A stretch of 64,000 nucleotides of DNA from Streptomyces kanamyceticus (lineage in GTDB: Bacteria > Actinomycetota > Actinomycetes > Streptomycetales > Streptomycetaceae). The notes under the pieces were generated by a model. That model saw only the letters and a program-made list of their open reading frames with translations. It did not search any database and had not been told where the DNA came from. The first letter of the stretch is position 1. Every line of letters starts with the position of its first letter. The position numbers and the translations under genes are program-made. The DNA lies in contig NZ_CP023699.1 in the NCBI RefSeq assembly GCF_008704495.1, forward strand, positions 7,006,001-7,070,000, in the 5' to 3' direction. This document shows positions 44,726-53,362 of this stretch, piece after piece.

Positions 44726-46728
44726 GACGCGTCCTGCCCGGCCGCGTCGAGGGCCCGGCGCACCTGCGTCACGGTCAGCCACTCCTGCGGCGCGAGGATC
44801 TTGGTGACCTGCGGCGCGAAGGACGGCGACGACACGACGATCTCCGGCGTCGGACCGTCCGCGACGATCTCGCCGTCCGCGAGGATCACCACGCGGTGGG
44901 CGATCTCGGCGGCCAGTTCCACGTCGTGCGTGGCGAGCACGATCGCGTGGCCCTCGGCGGCGAGCCCCCGCAGGACGGCGGCGAGCCGGGCCTTGGCCGC
45001 GTAGTCGAGGCCGCGGGTCGGCTCGTCGAGGAGGAGCAGGGGCGGGCGCGCGGTCAGGACGATGGACAGGGCGAGCGCGAGGCGCTGGCCCTCGGAGAGG
45101 TCCCGGGGGTGCGTGTCGTCCGCGATGCCCGGCAGCAGCTCGCTCACCAGGGCGCGGCACGCCCCGGGCACCGCGTCCGCGTCGTGGTCGGCCGCCGCGC
45201 ACTCGGCGCCCACGGTGTCCGCGTACAGCAGGTCGCGCGGCTCCTGCGGGACCAGGCCGACGTGCCGGATCAGCTGGCGCGGCGCCGTCCGGTGCGGAAC
45301 GGCACCACCGACGCGGACCGTGCCGGACGTGGGTTCGAGGAGGCCGACCAGGGTGGAGAGGAGCGTGGACTTGCCCGCGCCGTTGCGTCCCATCAGGGCG
45401 ACGGTCTCGCCGGGCGTGACGGTGAGGTCGACCCGCCGCAACGCCTCGACGCGACCGCGCCGGACGGCGAGCCGGTCGACCAGGGCGGCGTGGACCGGCG
45501 CGGGGTCGCGCTCCTTGCGCAGCCGAGAGGGGCGTCCCGGCGCCGGTACGCCGGTCTTTCCGGCCGTGGGCTGCGCCCCGGGCGCGGCATTGGTGGATGT
45601 CCCGTGCGGATGCTCGGACGCGCGGTCCTCGCGCGGGCTGGGCCGACGGTCCGACGCCCCGTCCCCTTCCTGTCCAGCCTGTCCAGCCTGTCCGGACCCC
45701 GGTTCCGGGTACGTACCGGTCGGTGCGGCCGCGCGACCCCTGCGCAGGCGCGGCCAGCGGCCCGGTGCGCGGCCGCCGCCGGGCCCTCCGGCCGTCGTCT
45801 CCGTGCGGGGCGCCGCGTCGGCGTGCGTCGCGTGGGCCGGTTCGGACGTGCGGCCCTCGAACGGGCGCGGGCTCCGGCCGGGTGCGTACTCGGCAGGATG
45901 TTCCGACGCCGCCCGAGCGAGGCGGTCCCGCAGTGGCCCCGCCCTGCGGCGCGCGTCGCGCACGGTCAGGGGCAGGGGGGACCAGCCCGCGATCCTGCCG
46001 AGGGCGACCACCGGCGGGTAGACGGGGGAGCGGGCCATCAGCTCGGCGGGGTCGCCGAGCACCGGCGGCTCGCCGGGGGCCGCGAGCAGCAGGACCTGGT
46101 CCGCGTACTGCACGACGCGTTCCAGGCGGTGCTCGGCCATCAGGACCGTGGTGCCGAGGTCGTGGACGAGGCGCTGCAGCACCGCGAGCACCTCTTCGGC
46201 GGCGGCGGGGTCGAGCGCGGACGTCGGTTCGTCCAGGACGAGCACCTGGGGGTGCGGGGTGAGCACCGAACCGATCGCGACGCGCTGCTGCTGGCCGCCC
46301 GAGAGCGTCGCGATGGGACGGTCGCGCAGATCGGCGAGGCCGAGCAGGTCGAGGGTCTCCTCGACGCGGCGGCGCATCACGTCAGGGGCGAGGCCGAGGG
46401 ACTCCATGCCGTACGCCAGCTCGTCCTCGACGGTGTCCGTCACGAAGTGCGAGAGCGGGTCCTGGCCCACCGTGCCGACGACGTCGGCGAGTTCGCGCGG
46501 CTTGTGCGTACGGGTGTCGCGGCCCGCCACCGTCACCCGGCCGCGCAGGGTGCCGCCGGTGAAGTGCGGCACGAGCCCGCTGACCGTGCCGAGCAGCGTC
46601 GACTTGCCGACCCCCGAGGGACCCACGAGCAGCACCAGCTCGCCCTCGGGGACGGTGAGATCGACCCCCCGGACGGTGGGCCCGGCACTTCCCTCGTACG
46701 TCACGGAGACGTCCTCGAAGCGGATCAT
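44722..46728 (-). CDS. Fused ECF transporter ATPase (EcfA-EcfA')
   Basis: 668 aa from ATG 46728. There are two ABC ATPase domains. The first has Walker A VGPSGVGKST, signature LSGGQQQRVAIG and Walker B VLVLDEPTSALD. The second has MGRNGAGKST, LSEGQRLALALS and LLLLDEPTRGLD. A Pro/Ala/Gly-rich linker of roughly 140 residues (around 265-405) separates them. It powers import of the vitamin bound by the S component. Its start and stop overlap the neighbours by 4 bp each, giving tight coupling. Confidence 0.92.
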   Translation of the reverse strand: MIRFEDVSVTYEGSAGPTVRGVDLTVPEGELVLLVGPSGVGKSTLLGTVSGLVPHFTGGTLRGRVTVAGRDTRTHKPRELADVVGTVGQDPLSHFVTDTVEDELAYGMESLGLAPDVMRRRVEETLDLLGLADLRDRPIATLSGGQQQRVAIGSVLTPHPQVLVLDEPTSALDPAAAEEVLAVLQRLVHDLGTTVLMAEHRLERVVQYADQVLLLAAPGEPPVLGDPAELMARSPVYPPVVALGRIAGWSPLPLTVRDARRRAGPLRDRLARAASEHPAEYAPGRSPRPFEGRTSEPAHATHADAAPRTETTAGGPGGGRAPGRWPRLRRGRAAAPTGTYPEPGSGQAGQAGQEGDGASDRRPSPREDRASEHPHGTSTNAAPGAQPTAGKTGVPAPGRPSRLRKERDPAPVHAALVDRLAVRRGRVEALRRVDLTVTPGETVALMGRNGAGKSTLLSTLVGLLEPTSGTVRVGGAVPHRTAPRQLIRHVGLVPQEPRDLLYADTVGAECAAADHDADAVPGACRALVSELLPGIADDTHPRDLSEGQRLALALSIVLTARPPLLLLDEPTRGLDYAAKARLAAVLRGLAAEGHAIVLATHDVELAAEIAHRVVILADGEIVADGPTPEIVVSSPSFAPQVTKILAPQEWLTVTQVRRALDAAGQDAS

Positions 46729-47879
46729 GACGTCTCCTTGGGGACCGTGGGCGAGGAATCGGCGGGCACCGGCGCGACGAAAGCGGGCAGCAGACCGATC
46801 AGCACCGCGGCCGCGGGCCACAGCGGCAGCGTCGGCGCGACGAGCGGCACGACGCCGGGTTGCAGGGCCGCGACGCCGTACGACGAGGCGAGGATCATCA
46901 GTCCCGCGACGGCGATCCCCGAACCGGCGACGGCCCAGGCCCTGGCGCCCCACCGGTCGGGCCGGTAGCGGGTGCGCACGGCCCTGCGGCCGCCGAGCCT
47001 GAGCCCGCCGAGCGCGGCGAGCAGCCCGACGGCCAGGACGGGCAGGCCGTACGCGGCGCCCTGCGCGGTCAGGAGTCCGTACGTCCCGACGCACACGCCC
47101 ATGAGCCCGCCGAGCGTCAGCACGGTGGTGGCCCTGCGCACCCCGGCGGGCACGGCGGCGCTGCGGCCGAAGCCGCGCGCGTCCATCGCGGCGGCCAGCG
47201 CGACCGAGCGTTCGAGGGCGCCTTCGAGGACCGGCAGGCCCACCTGGAGCAGCCCCCGCACGCCCTTGTCGGGGCGCCCGCGCAGCCGTCGCGCGGCCCG
47301 CAGCCGCTGTACGTCGGTGATCAGGTTCGGCGCGAAGGTCATCGCCACTACGACGGCGACCCCGGCCTCGTAGAGCGCGCCGGGCAGCGACTTGAGCAGC
47401 CGCGCCGGGCTGGCCAGCGCGTTCGCGGCGCCGACGCAGATCAGCAGGCCCGCGAGCCTGATGCCGTCGTACAGCGCGAAGAGCAGCCCCTCGGCGGTGA
47501 CCCGGCCGCCGATCCGGACGCCCCTCGCCCAGTCGGGCAGCGGGACCTCGGGCAGGGTGACGAGGACGTGCGTACCGGGGATCGGCGAGCCGAGCACGAT
47601 CGCGAAGACGAGCCGGATCCCGATCACGAGCAGGCCGAGCTTCACGAACGCGCCGTACGACTTCGCCCACGGCGCGGACGTCCGCCGCGCCGCCACCACG
47701 TATCCGGCGACGCCGATCAGGAGGCCGATCAGGAGCGGATTGGTCGTGCGCGACGCGGCGGTGCCGAGGCCGAGGGCCCAGATCCACCAGGCACCCGGGT
47801 GCAGGGCGTTGCTCCGGTGCGCCGCGGGGGCCAGGCGCCGCCCGAGGGCGCCGGGCGTGCCGCTGCCGTGGTCCGTCAT
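46725..47879 (-). CDS. ECF transporter T component (EcfT/CbiQ-like)
   Basis: 384 aa. It has several membrane helices and the two cytosolic coupling motifs of EcfT: ARRLRGRPDKG and AMDARGFGRS (the A-R-G pattern that contacts the ATPases). The C-terminal extension adds three or four further helices. It couples ATP hydrolysis to the S component. The gene follows the SCO2322-like gene by 19 bp and overlaps the ATPase start (ATGA). Confidence 0.88.
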   Translation of the reverse strand: MTDHGSGTPGALGRRLAPAAHRSNALHPGAWWIWALGLGTAASRTTNPLLIGLLIGVAGYVVAARRTSAPWAKSYGAFVKLGLLVIGIRLVFAIVLGSPIPGTHVLVTLPEVPLPDWARGVRIGGRVTAEGLLFALYDGIRLAGLLICVGAANALASPARLLKSLPGALYEAGVAVVVAMTFAPNLITDVQRLRAARRLRGRPDKGVRGLLQVGLPVLEGALERSVALAAAMDARGFGRSAAVPAGVRRATTVLTLGGLMGVCVGTYGLLTAQGAAYGLPVLAVGLLAALGGLRLGGRRAVRTRYRPDRWGARAWAVAGSGIAVAGLMILASSYGVAALQPGVVPLVAPTLPLWPAAAVLIGLLPAFVAPVPADSSPTVPKETS

Positions 47880-47898
47880 CGTGCTGTCCGAGGCCGCG

Positions 47899-48576
47899 TC
47901 AGCCGCGACGGCGGCGGGCCTGCCAGAGCGCGGCGCCGCCGAGCACCACGACGGCGGCGGCCCCGGCGATCAGGCCGACGGAGGGCCCGCCGCCGTCGCC
48001 CTTGTCACCGGCGGCCCGCTCGGCCGGATCCTTCTTCGACGTGCCGTCGCCGGACACCTGGTCGCCGCAGCCCGACTTCGGGTAGCCGGAGATGGCGCAG
48101 AGCAGGGCGTGACTGTCGTAGCGCAGCGGCTTGGCGACCGTGGCGAGGGCCTCGGCGCTGGTGGCGTCCTCGCCGACCTGCGCGCAGGCCGTCCTGGCAG
48201 CGGGCGGCCGCTCGCCCTCGGGGGCGTCCCCCGGCAGGCCGAAGTCGATGACCAGGGCGACCCGCTTGCGGCCGTCCTTCGCGGGCCTGTCCGCGCAGAT
48301 GTCGTCGAAGTCCGCCGCGCCGCGCGGCGTGGCGGAGTCCTTGGAGTCGTCGGAGACCGAGTAGCGGAAGCCCTGGACGTCGCCGTCGTCGGGCCTGGCG
48401 GTGCCGGGGCCCTGCGTGGCGTAGACCCAGCGGTCGCCGTCGCGCTCCCAGAACGACCAGTAGCGGTATCCGACGGCCTGGGCGGGCGCGGCGGCGAGGA
48501 CGCCGAGGGCGCAGAGCAGGACGGCGACGAGCGCCGCGACCCGCCGGTGCCCGCGCCGCGCACGGCCCGCGGTCAC
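47899..48576 (-). CDS. Anchored surface protein, SCO2322 family
   Basis: 225 aa from GTG 48576, overlapping the previous stop (4 bp). A signal peptide (VAALVAVLLCALGVLAAAPAQA) is followed by YRYWSFWERDGDRWVYATQGPGT and DGDVQGFRYSVSDD, a beta-rich domain. A charged linker and a C-terminal membrane anchor (VGLIAGAAAVVVLGGAALW) with RRRR follow. The W-x-Y-A-x-x-G-P and GD-x-x-x-W/F-x-Y pattern recalls DUF4430-type cobalamin-contact domains, but this is tentative. It is co-transcribed with the ECF importer, so a role in capture of the substrate is likely. Confidence 0.7.
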   Translation of the reverse strand: MTAGRARRGHRRVAALVAVLLCALGVLAAAPAQAVGYRYWSFWERDGDRWVYATQGPGTARPDDGDVQGFRYSVSDDSKDSATPRGAADFDDICADRPAKDGRKRVALVIDFGLPGDAPEGERPPAARTACAQVGEDATSAEALATVAKPLRYDSHALLCAISGYPKSGCGDQVSGDGTSKKDPAERAAGDKGDGGGPSVGLIAGAAAVVVLGGAALWQARRRRG

Positions 48577-49805
48577 GGCTGCTGCTTCTTGCGGTTGCCG
48601 CTGTAGAGGAAGCCGATGCCGATGCCCGCGACCATGCCGACGCCGATGATCCACCAGATGCTGACGCCGCCGCCGTCGTCCTTCTTCTCGTCCGACGCGG
48701 ACGCGGAGGGGGACTTCGAGGCGCTCTGCGGGGCGGGGCCCGTGGCGTTCAGCTGCTTGACGAGGTCGGCGCCGCCGAAGTCGCGGGCGTCCATCCCGGC
48801 CGCGTTGGCGGCGAAGACCAGCTGGGCGTAGGCGGCGGGGCCCGACTGCTTCGCCCAGTCCGCGGAGTTCTTCGCGAGCCACTCGGCGGACTTCTTGGCC
48901 TGGTCCTGCTGTCCCGCGGCGGCGAGGGCGAGCACCGCGTCGGCGGTGTTGCCGAAGTCGGGCTGGTCCTTGGCGCCCGGCATCGCGGACATCAGGTGGT
49001 CGTCGCTCTTGCCGAGGGTGTCGAGCAGATAGCCCGCGCCGTTGCTCGCGGCCTGTGTTGCGGTGTCCGGCTTCGCGCACTTGGGGCTCGTGGCCTCGCC
49101 CTTCTTGGGGGACACCGAGGCGAGGCCCCTGCCGAGGCTGCCGAGCACACCGGCCGCGGTGGCGTCGGCGTTCGGCGAGAGCTTGCCGGACTTGGGGTCG
49201 GCGAGGCCGAAGGCGCCGCCGTCCTTGTCACAGTCCATGACGAGCTTCGGCAGCGCGTCGAAGGCGGACTTGCCGTCCTTGGACTTCACGTCGGCGGGGT
49301 TCTCGCCCGCGGCGACGAGGGCGCCGACGACGATGCCGGTGGAGTTCGCGTCGGTGGGCAGGCCCGGGTTGTAGCCCCAGCCGCCGTCCTTGTTCTGTAC
49401 GGACTTCAGCCACTCGACGCTCTTGCCGACCGTCTTCTTCTCGTTGCCGAGCGCGGCGAGCGCCTGCACGGCCGCGGCGGTGGAGTTGCTGTCGACCGTG
49501 GTCTTGGAGTTGCACGGCGCGCTCGCGTCCGCGCGGTACGCCGCGAAACCGCCGCTCGCGCACTGCTGCCCGGTCAGCCAGTCGACGGCCTTCGCGGCGG
49601 GCTCGACGCCCTCCGCGTCCTGGGCGAGCAGGGCGTACGACTGGCGGAAGACGCCGTCGAACTTGGGGTCGGTCTTGCCGTAGAGGCCCGAGGGGAGCGC
49701 GGTCGAGGGCGACGGCTTCGCGTCGTCCGCGAAGGCGGCCGGTGCGGCGGCCGAGCCCAACACGGCGACGGCGGCCAGGACCGCTGCGCTGCGGCGAACG
49801 TTCAT
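48573..49805 (-). CDS. Anchored alpha/alpha-toroid protein (prenyltransferase/squalene-oxidase repeat; intrinsic-factor-like)
   Basis: 410 aa from ATG 49805. A signal peptide (SAAVLAAVAVLGSAAAPAAFA) precedes an alpha/alpha-barrel with the repeat pattern of terpenoid-cyclase-like folds (ASGGFAAYRADAS, VQNKDGGWGYNPGLPTDANSTG, CDKDGGAFGLADP). A linker (SASKSPSASASDEKKDD) and a C-terminal membrane helix (IWWIIGVGMVAGIGIGFLY) follow. No catalytic DxDD or zinc triad is seen. Transcobalamin and intrinsic factor share this fold. As first gene behind a cobalamin-type riboswitch and before an ECF importer, it may present corrinoids to the transporter (inference). Confidence 0.72.
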   Translation of the reverse strand: MNVRRSAAVLAAVAVLGSAAAPAAFADDAKPSPSTALPSGLYGKTDPKFDGVFRQSYALLAQDAEGVEPAAKAVDWLTGQQCASGGFAAYRADASAPCNSKTTVDSNSTAAAVQALAALGNEKKTVGKSVEWLKSVQNKDGGWGYNPGLPTDANSTGIVVGALVAAGENPADVKSKDGKSAFDALPKLVMDCDKDGGAFGLADPKSGKLSPNADATAAGVLGSLGRGLASVSPKKGEATSPKCAKPDTATQAASNGAGYLLDTLGKSDDHLMSAMPGAKDQPDFGNTADAVLALAAAGQQDQAKKSAEWLAKNSADWAKQSGPAAYAQLVFAANAAGMDARDFGGADLVKQLNATGPAPQSASKSPSASASDEKKDDGGGVSIWWIIGVGMVAGIGIGFLYSGNRKKQQP

Positions 49806-49914
49806 GATGCGGCGGGTTGCCTCTCCCTGCGGGGAGCGGGGCGGCACGGTCCGTTGCGAGCACGGCTTCCGGGCGGCTCCGGCTCCGTATACCTCGACGG
49901 TGCCGCTCATCGGG

Positions 49915-50070
49915 GTCCGATGAAGCGAGCCGGTCACGTTCCGCACCGGGCATTCCGGCTCTCCGCTGAAGCGGTTTACGGAATGGGGCCTCCCCTGCTC
50001 GAGCGGAGCCGAGAGCTTGGGGAAGGGTCAGCGCCGGATTCGCACCGGCTTCCCCCTGTACGGGCGTGAG
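49915..50070 (-). promoter_or_regulatory. Cobalamin-type riboswitch
   Basis: On the minus strand the leader reads GGGGGAAGCCGGTGCGAATC then CGGCGCTGACCC (about 50065-50028). This matches the conserved GGGAA..GGTG..A.TCC..CTG core of cobalamin aptamers. Further on, GAGAGCCGGAATGCCCGGTG resembles the B12 box. It precedes the five-gene ECF operon by about 110 nt. A palindromic repeat element occupies a peripheral arm (49983-50026). Confidence 0.75.
49981..50026. repeat. Streptomyces palindromic repeat, copy 1 (inside the riboswitch)
   Basis: aatggggc-ctcccctgctcgagc and gagagcttggggaagg form a 46-bp element with internal hairpin symmetry (CCCC-TGCTCGAGC...GCTTGGGG-like). A nearly identical copy lies at 50463-50508 inside the MBL gene. 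Confidence 0.75.
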
Positions 50071-50123
50071 GACGACTCGCCCACTCTACCGGCCCGTACC
50101 AGGCGCGGCCGGGCGGCGGGGAT

Positions 50124-51203
50124 TCACACCGCCACGTACGTCACCGGGTCGCCGCCCGGCATCACCTCGGCGCGGCCCAGCTTCACGAGGCGCCGCACAT
50201 GGGCCTCCGCTTCCGATACGGCGATGTTGCGCGAGCCGTAGGGGATCTCGGCCCAGGGGCGGTTCCACTCCATGCGCTCGGCGAGCTGCCAGGCGGTGCG
50301 GGGCTCGGCGAGGAGGGCGTGCAGCCCGGTGAGGCGCTCCTCGTGGTGGGCGATGAGCGAGCCGACGCGGGCGGGCGCGTCGGTGAACGCGTGCTGGTGG
50401 GCGGGGAGGATCTCGGCGGGGTCGAGGCGGGCCACCCGTTCCAGGGAGTCCAGGTAGTCGCCAATGGGGTCTCCCCTGCTCGAGCGAAGCCGAGAGCTTG
50501 GGGAAGGATCGGTGACCGTGGCGTCGTCGGGGTCCTCGTACAGGCCGATGTGCGGGGTGATGCCGGGCAGCAGGTGGTCGCCGGAGAAGAGGCGGCCGTT
50601 GCCGCGGAGGTTGGCCGGGTGGTCCTCCTCCAGGTGCAGGCAGACGTGGCCGGGGGTGTGTCCGGGGGTCCAGATCGCGCGCAGCCTGCGGCCCGCGAGG
50701 TCGAGGAGTTCGCCGGGGGCGATGTCGCGGTCGGGCAGCGCGGGGTCGAGCCCCGGCAGCTTCCTGGGGCGGCCCTCCTCGGCGGCGCGCACCAGCGGGG
50801 CGACGTGCTCGGCGGGGGCGCCCGCGGCCATCAGCTTGGCGGCCATGTAGGCGTACCAGCGGCCCGGCGGGTTGGCGCGGGTGCGGCGCACCACGGAGGC
50901 GTCCGCCGCGTGCATCGCGATCCAGGCCCCCGAGGCGTCGCGGACCTTCGCGGACAGGCCGTGGTGGTCGGGGTGGTGGTGCGTGATGACCACGCCGTGC
51001 ACGTCGTCGACGGCGACGCCGCAGTCGGCTAGCCCGTCGGCCAGGGCGTTCCAGGAGGCCGGGTCGTCCCAGCCGGTGTCGATGAGGACGGCGCCCCGGT
51101 CGGTGTCGATGAGGTGGACGAGGGTGAAGCCGAGGGGGTTGTCGGGGATCGGCACCTTGATGCTCCAGACGCCGCCGCCGTGCGAGATCACCTGCGGGGT
51201 CAT
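50124..51203 (-). CDS. MBL-fold metallo-hydrolase
   Basis: 359 aa from ATG 51203. The metal-binding motif is VITHHHPDHHG (HxHxDH), with further ligands in GHTPGHVCLHLEE and GDHLLPG. It matches the glyoxalase-II/lactamase-B-like family with a C-terminal helical winged domain (ERMEWNRPWAEIP, EAEAHVRRLVKLGRAEV). Such proteins hydrolyse thioesters or similar bonds. The stretch DPSPSSRLRSSRGDPIGDY is encoded by a genomic palindromic repeat inserted in frame. Divergent from the aldehyde dehydrogenase, it shares KstR-like boxes and so may work on steroid- or acyl-CoA-type metabolites. Confidence 0.87.
   Translation of the reverse strand: MTPQVISHGGGVWSIKVPIPDNPLGFTLVHLIDTDRGAVLIDTGWDDPASWNALADGLADCGVAVDDVHGVVITHHHPDHHGLSAKVRDASGAWIAMHAADASVVRRTRANPPGRWYAYMAAKLMAAGAPAEHVAPLVRAAEEGRPRKLPGLDPALPDRDIAPGELLDLAGRRLRAIWTPGHTPGHVCLHLEEDHPANLRGNGRLFSGDHLLPGITPHIGLYEDPDDATVTDPSPSSRLRSSRGDPIGDYLDSLERVARLDPAEILPAHQHAFTDAPARVGSLIAHHEERLTGLHALLAEPRTAWQLAERMEWNRPWAEIPYGSRNIAVSEAEAHVRRLVKLGRAEVMPGGDPVTYVAV
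50463..50508. repeat. Streptomyces palindromic repeat, copy 2 (inside the MBL coding sequence)
   Basis: This 46-bp copy matches the one at 49981-50026 with about three differences. It encodes roughly PSPSSRLRSSRGDPI in the MBL protein without breaking the frame. Its presence in a coding region suggests recent movement or copying. Confidence 0.75.
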
Positions 51204-51240
51204 GGAGGCCTCGTCTCTTGTCGTCGGGTGCGGCCACTAT

Positions 51241-51340
51241 AACTAGAACTAGTTCCAATAGTCGCCCAAGTCGACTGAATGGGCGGCCGGTTGCGCGTCC
51301 GATTCGTGGACTCCTCCAACTAGAACTGGTATCAGTTCTG
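51241..51340. promoter_or_regulatory. KstR-like boxes between the MBL and aldehyde dehydrogenase genes
   Basis: Two sites: AACTAGAACTAGTTCCA (51241-51257), containing TAGAAC-TA-GTTCCA with one mismatch to TAGAAC-NN-GTTCTA, and TAGAACTGGTATCAG (51321-51335) with two mismatches. Each is in the promoter region of one of the divergent genes. Confidence 0.65.
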
Positions 51341-51379
51341 AAACGGTGTCAGAAAGCGCTCCGCAGGAGGCAGTCAGCC

Positions 51380-52846
51380 ATGACCGAGCTCGTGGAACAC
51401 GGACAGCTGTTCATCGGCGGGGAGTTGGTGGACCCGCTCGGCAAGGGCGTCATCGACGTCGTGTCGCCGCACACCGGAAAGGTCTTCGCCCGCGTGCCGC
51501 ACGCGGCCCCCGCCGACGTGGACCGCGCCGTCGCCACCGCCCGCAAGGCGTTCGACGACGGGCCCTGGCGCCGGATGACCCTGGCCGAGCGGATCGAGGT
51601 CGTCACCCGGATCAAGGACGGGATCGCCGTACGCCACGAGGAGATCGCCCGCGTCATCAGCTCGGAGAACGGCACCCCGTACACCTCCAGCGTGATGGTG
51701 CAGGCGCTCGCCGCGATGATGGCGTGGGACGCGGCCATCACGGTGGCCCGCGACTTCACCTACGAGGAGGCGCGCGACGGAGTCCTCGGGAAGCTGCTCG
51801 TACGGCGGGAGCCGGTGGGCGTCGTCGCGGCCGTCGTCCCCTGGAACGTGCCGCAGTTCACCGCCGCGGCCAAGCTCGCCCCCGCGCTGCTCGCGGGCTG
51901 CCCGGTGATCCTCAAGACCTCGCCGGAGGCGCCCCTCGACGCGTACATCCTCGCCGAGATAGCCGCCGAGGCCGGGCTGCCGCAGGGCGTCCTCTCCGTC
52001 ATCTCCGCGGACCGCGAGGTCAGCGAGTACCTCGTCGCGCACCCCGGCGTCGACAAGATCTCCTTCACCGGATCCGTCGCGGCGGGCAAGCGCGTCATGG
52101 AGGTCGCGGCCCGCAACCTCACCCGCGTCACCCTGGAACTCGGCGGCAAGTCCGCCGCGATCGTCCTGCCGGACGCCGACGCGGCGACCGCCGTCGCGGG
52201 CATCGCGCCCTTCGCCTGGATGATCAACGGCCAGGCGTGCGTGGCCCAGACGCGCATCCTCGTGCCGCGCACGCGCTACGCCGAGTTCGCCGAGGCGTTC
52301 GCCGCCGCCGCGTCCGCGCTCAAGGTCGGCGACCCCCTCGACCCGGCCACCGAACTCGGCCCGCTGGTCGCCGAGCGCCAGCAGCGGCGCTCCCTCGACT
52401 ACATCCGCATCGGCCAGGAGGAGGGCGCCAAGATCCTCGCGGGCGGCGGCCGTCCCGCCGGGCTCGATCAGGGCTGGTACGTCGAGCCGACGCTCTTCGG
52501 CGACGTCGACAACTCCATGCGCGTCGCCCGCGAGGAGATCTTCGGCCCCGTCATCTGCCTGCTGCCGTACGGCGAACAGGACGAGGCCGTGAAGATCGCC
52601 AACGACTCCGACTACGGGCTCAGCGGCAGCGTGTGGACGGCCGACGTCGAACGCGGCATCGATGTCGCGCGGCAGGTGCGCACCGGGACGTACTCCGTGA
52701 ACACCTTCAGCCTCGACATGCTCGGACCCTTCGGCGGCTTCAAGAACTCGGGTATCGGGCGGGAGTTCGGGCCCGAGGGGTACGCCGAGTACTTCGAGCA
52801 CCAGATGATCCACCTGCCCGCGGGCTACGAGGGGAGTGGTGCCTGA
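51380..52846 (+). CDS. NAD(P)-dependent aldehyde dehydrogenase
   Basis: 488 aa from ATG 51380 with AGGAGG upstream. ALDH motifs: VPWNVPQFTAAAKLAPALLAG, ISFTGSVAAGKRVM (cofactor site), catalytic Glu in VTLELGGKSAAIV, and catalytic Cys in NGQACVAQTRI. KstR-like boxes precede it and a ferredoxin gene follows with a 1-bp overlap (TGATG), so the pair is one operon. It would oxidise an aldehyde produced in sterol or terpenoid side-chain oxidation (inference from context). Confidence 0.92.
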   Translation: MTELVEHGQLFIGGELVDPLGKGVIDVVSPHTGKVFARVPHAAPADVDRAVATARKAFDDGPWRRMTLAERIEVVTRIKDGIAVRHEEIARVISSENGTPYTSSVMVQALAAMMAWDAAITVARDFTYEEARDGVLGKLLVRREPVGVVAAVVPWNVPQFTAAAKLAPALLAGCPVILKTSPEAPLDAYILAEIAAEAGLPQGVLSVISADREVSEYLVAHPGVDKISFTGSVAAGKRVMEVAARNLTRVTLELGGKSAAIVLPDADAATAVAGIAPFAWMINGQACVAQTRILVPRTRYAEFAEAFAAAASALKVGDPLDPATELGPLVAERQQRRSLDYIRIGQEEGAKILAGGGRPAGLDQGWYVEPTLFGDVDNSMRVAREEIFGPVICLLPYGEQDEAVKIANDSDYGLSGSVWTADVERGIDVARQVRTGTYSVNTFSLDMLGPFGGFKNSGIGREFGPEGYAEYFEHQMIHLPAGYEGSGA

Positions 52847-53079
52847 TGGGCGACCGCTGGCACGTCGAGGTCGACCGGTCGGTCTGCATCGGGTCGGGGA
52901 TGTGCGTGGGCACCGCGCCCGACGGCTTCACCCTCGACTCCGCCCGTCAGTCGCACCCCACCCACCCCGACACCGACGCCAACGAAAAGGTCCTGGAGGC
53001 CGCGGAGGGCTGCCCGGTCGAGGCGATCACGATCACGCTCGCGGACAGCGGGGAGGTCGTCTTCCCACCTGAGGACTAG
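52846..53079 (+). CDS. [3Fe-4S]-type ferredoxin
   Basis: 77 aa, ATG overlapping the aldehyde dehydrogenase stop. The cluster-binding pattern is VCIGSGMC (C-x-x-x-x-x-C) with the third Cys in EGCPVEAI; the middle Cys position of a 4Fe cluster is replaced, giving a 3Fe-4S type. Such ferredoxins serve bacterial P450s. The only P450 in this window is the CYP125-like gene, also under KstR-like boxes, so it is a plausible partner. Confidence 0.9.
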   Translation: MGDRWHVEVDRSVCIGSGMCVGTAPDGFTLDSARQSHPTHPDTDANEKVLEAAEGCPVEAITITLADSGEVVFPPED

Positions 53080-53096
53080 GCCGGAGGGCGGCTTGA

Positions 53097-53148
53097 GGGC
53101 GGCCTGAGGGAGGCTCAAGGGCGGCCCGAGGGAGGCTCAGGGGCGGCC
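53097..53148. repeat. 22-bp tandem repeat after the ferredoxin gene
   Basis: Units gggcggcctgagggaggctc-aa (53097-53118) and gggcggcccgagggaggctc-ag (53119-53140), followed by a partial third unit. The role is unknown; it lies before the ramC promoter region. Confidence 0.6.
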
Positions 53149-53362
53149 TTCCTACGTCAACTGGCGGATGCCCGCGTCGTGTTCGAACCAGCGCGACGCG
53201 GGCATCGCCATGTGTCGATCCCCTGGATATTCTGTGCACTCGAACAAGGGCGAACGCCACTTTACGCATGCGTTCCGCACGGCGATCTGGTGACAGTCGT
53301 TACTGTTCCGCCCGTTTACGTCCTGGAAATCTCTCTGCCACGCCGAGCAGGGAGGGGACACC

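Noticed and set aside
48573..49805. Terpene cyclase or prenyltransferase activity for the toroid protein
   Set aside because: No DxDD, QW-type catalytic set or zinc ligands are visible. The signal peptide, membrane anchor and operon context favour a binding role.
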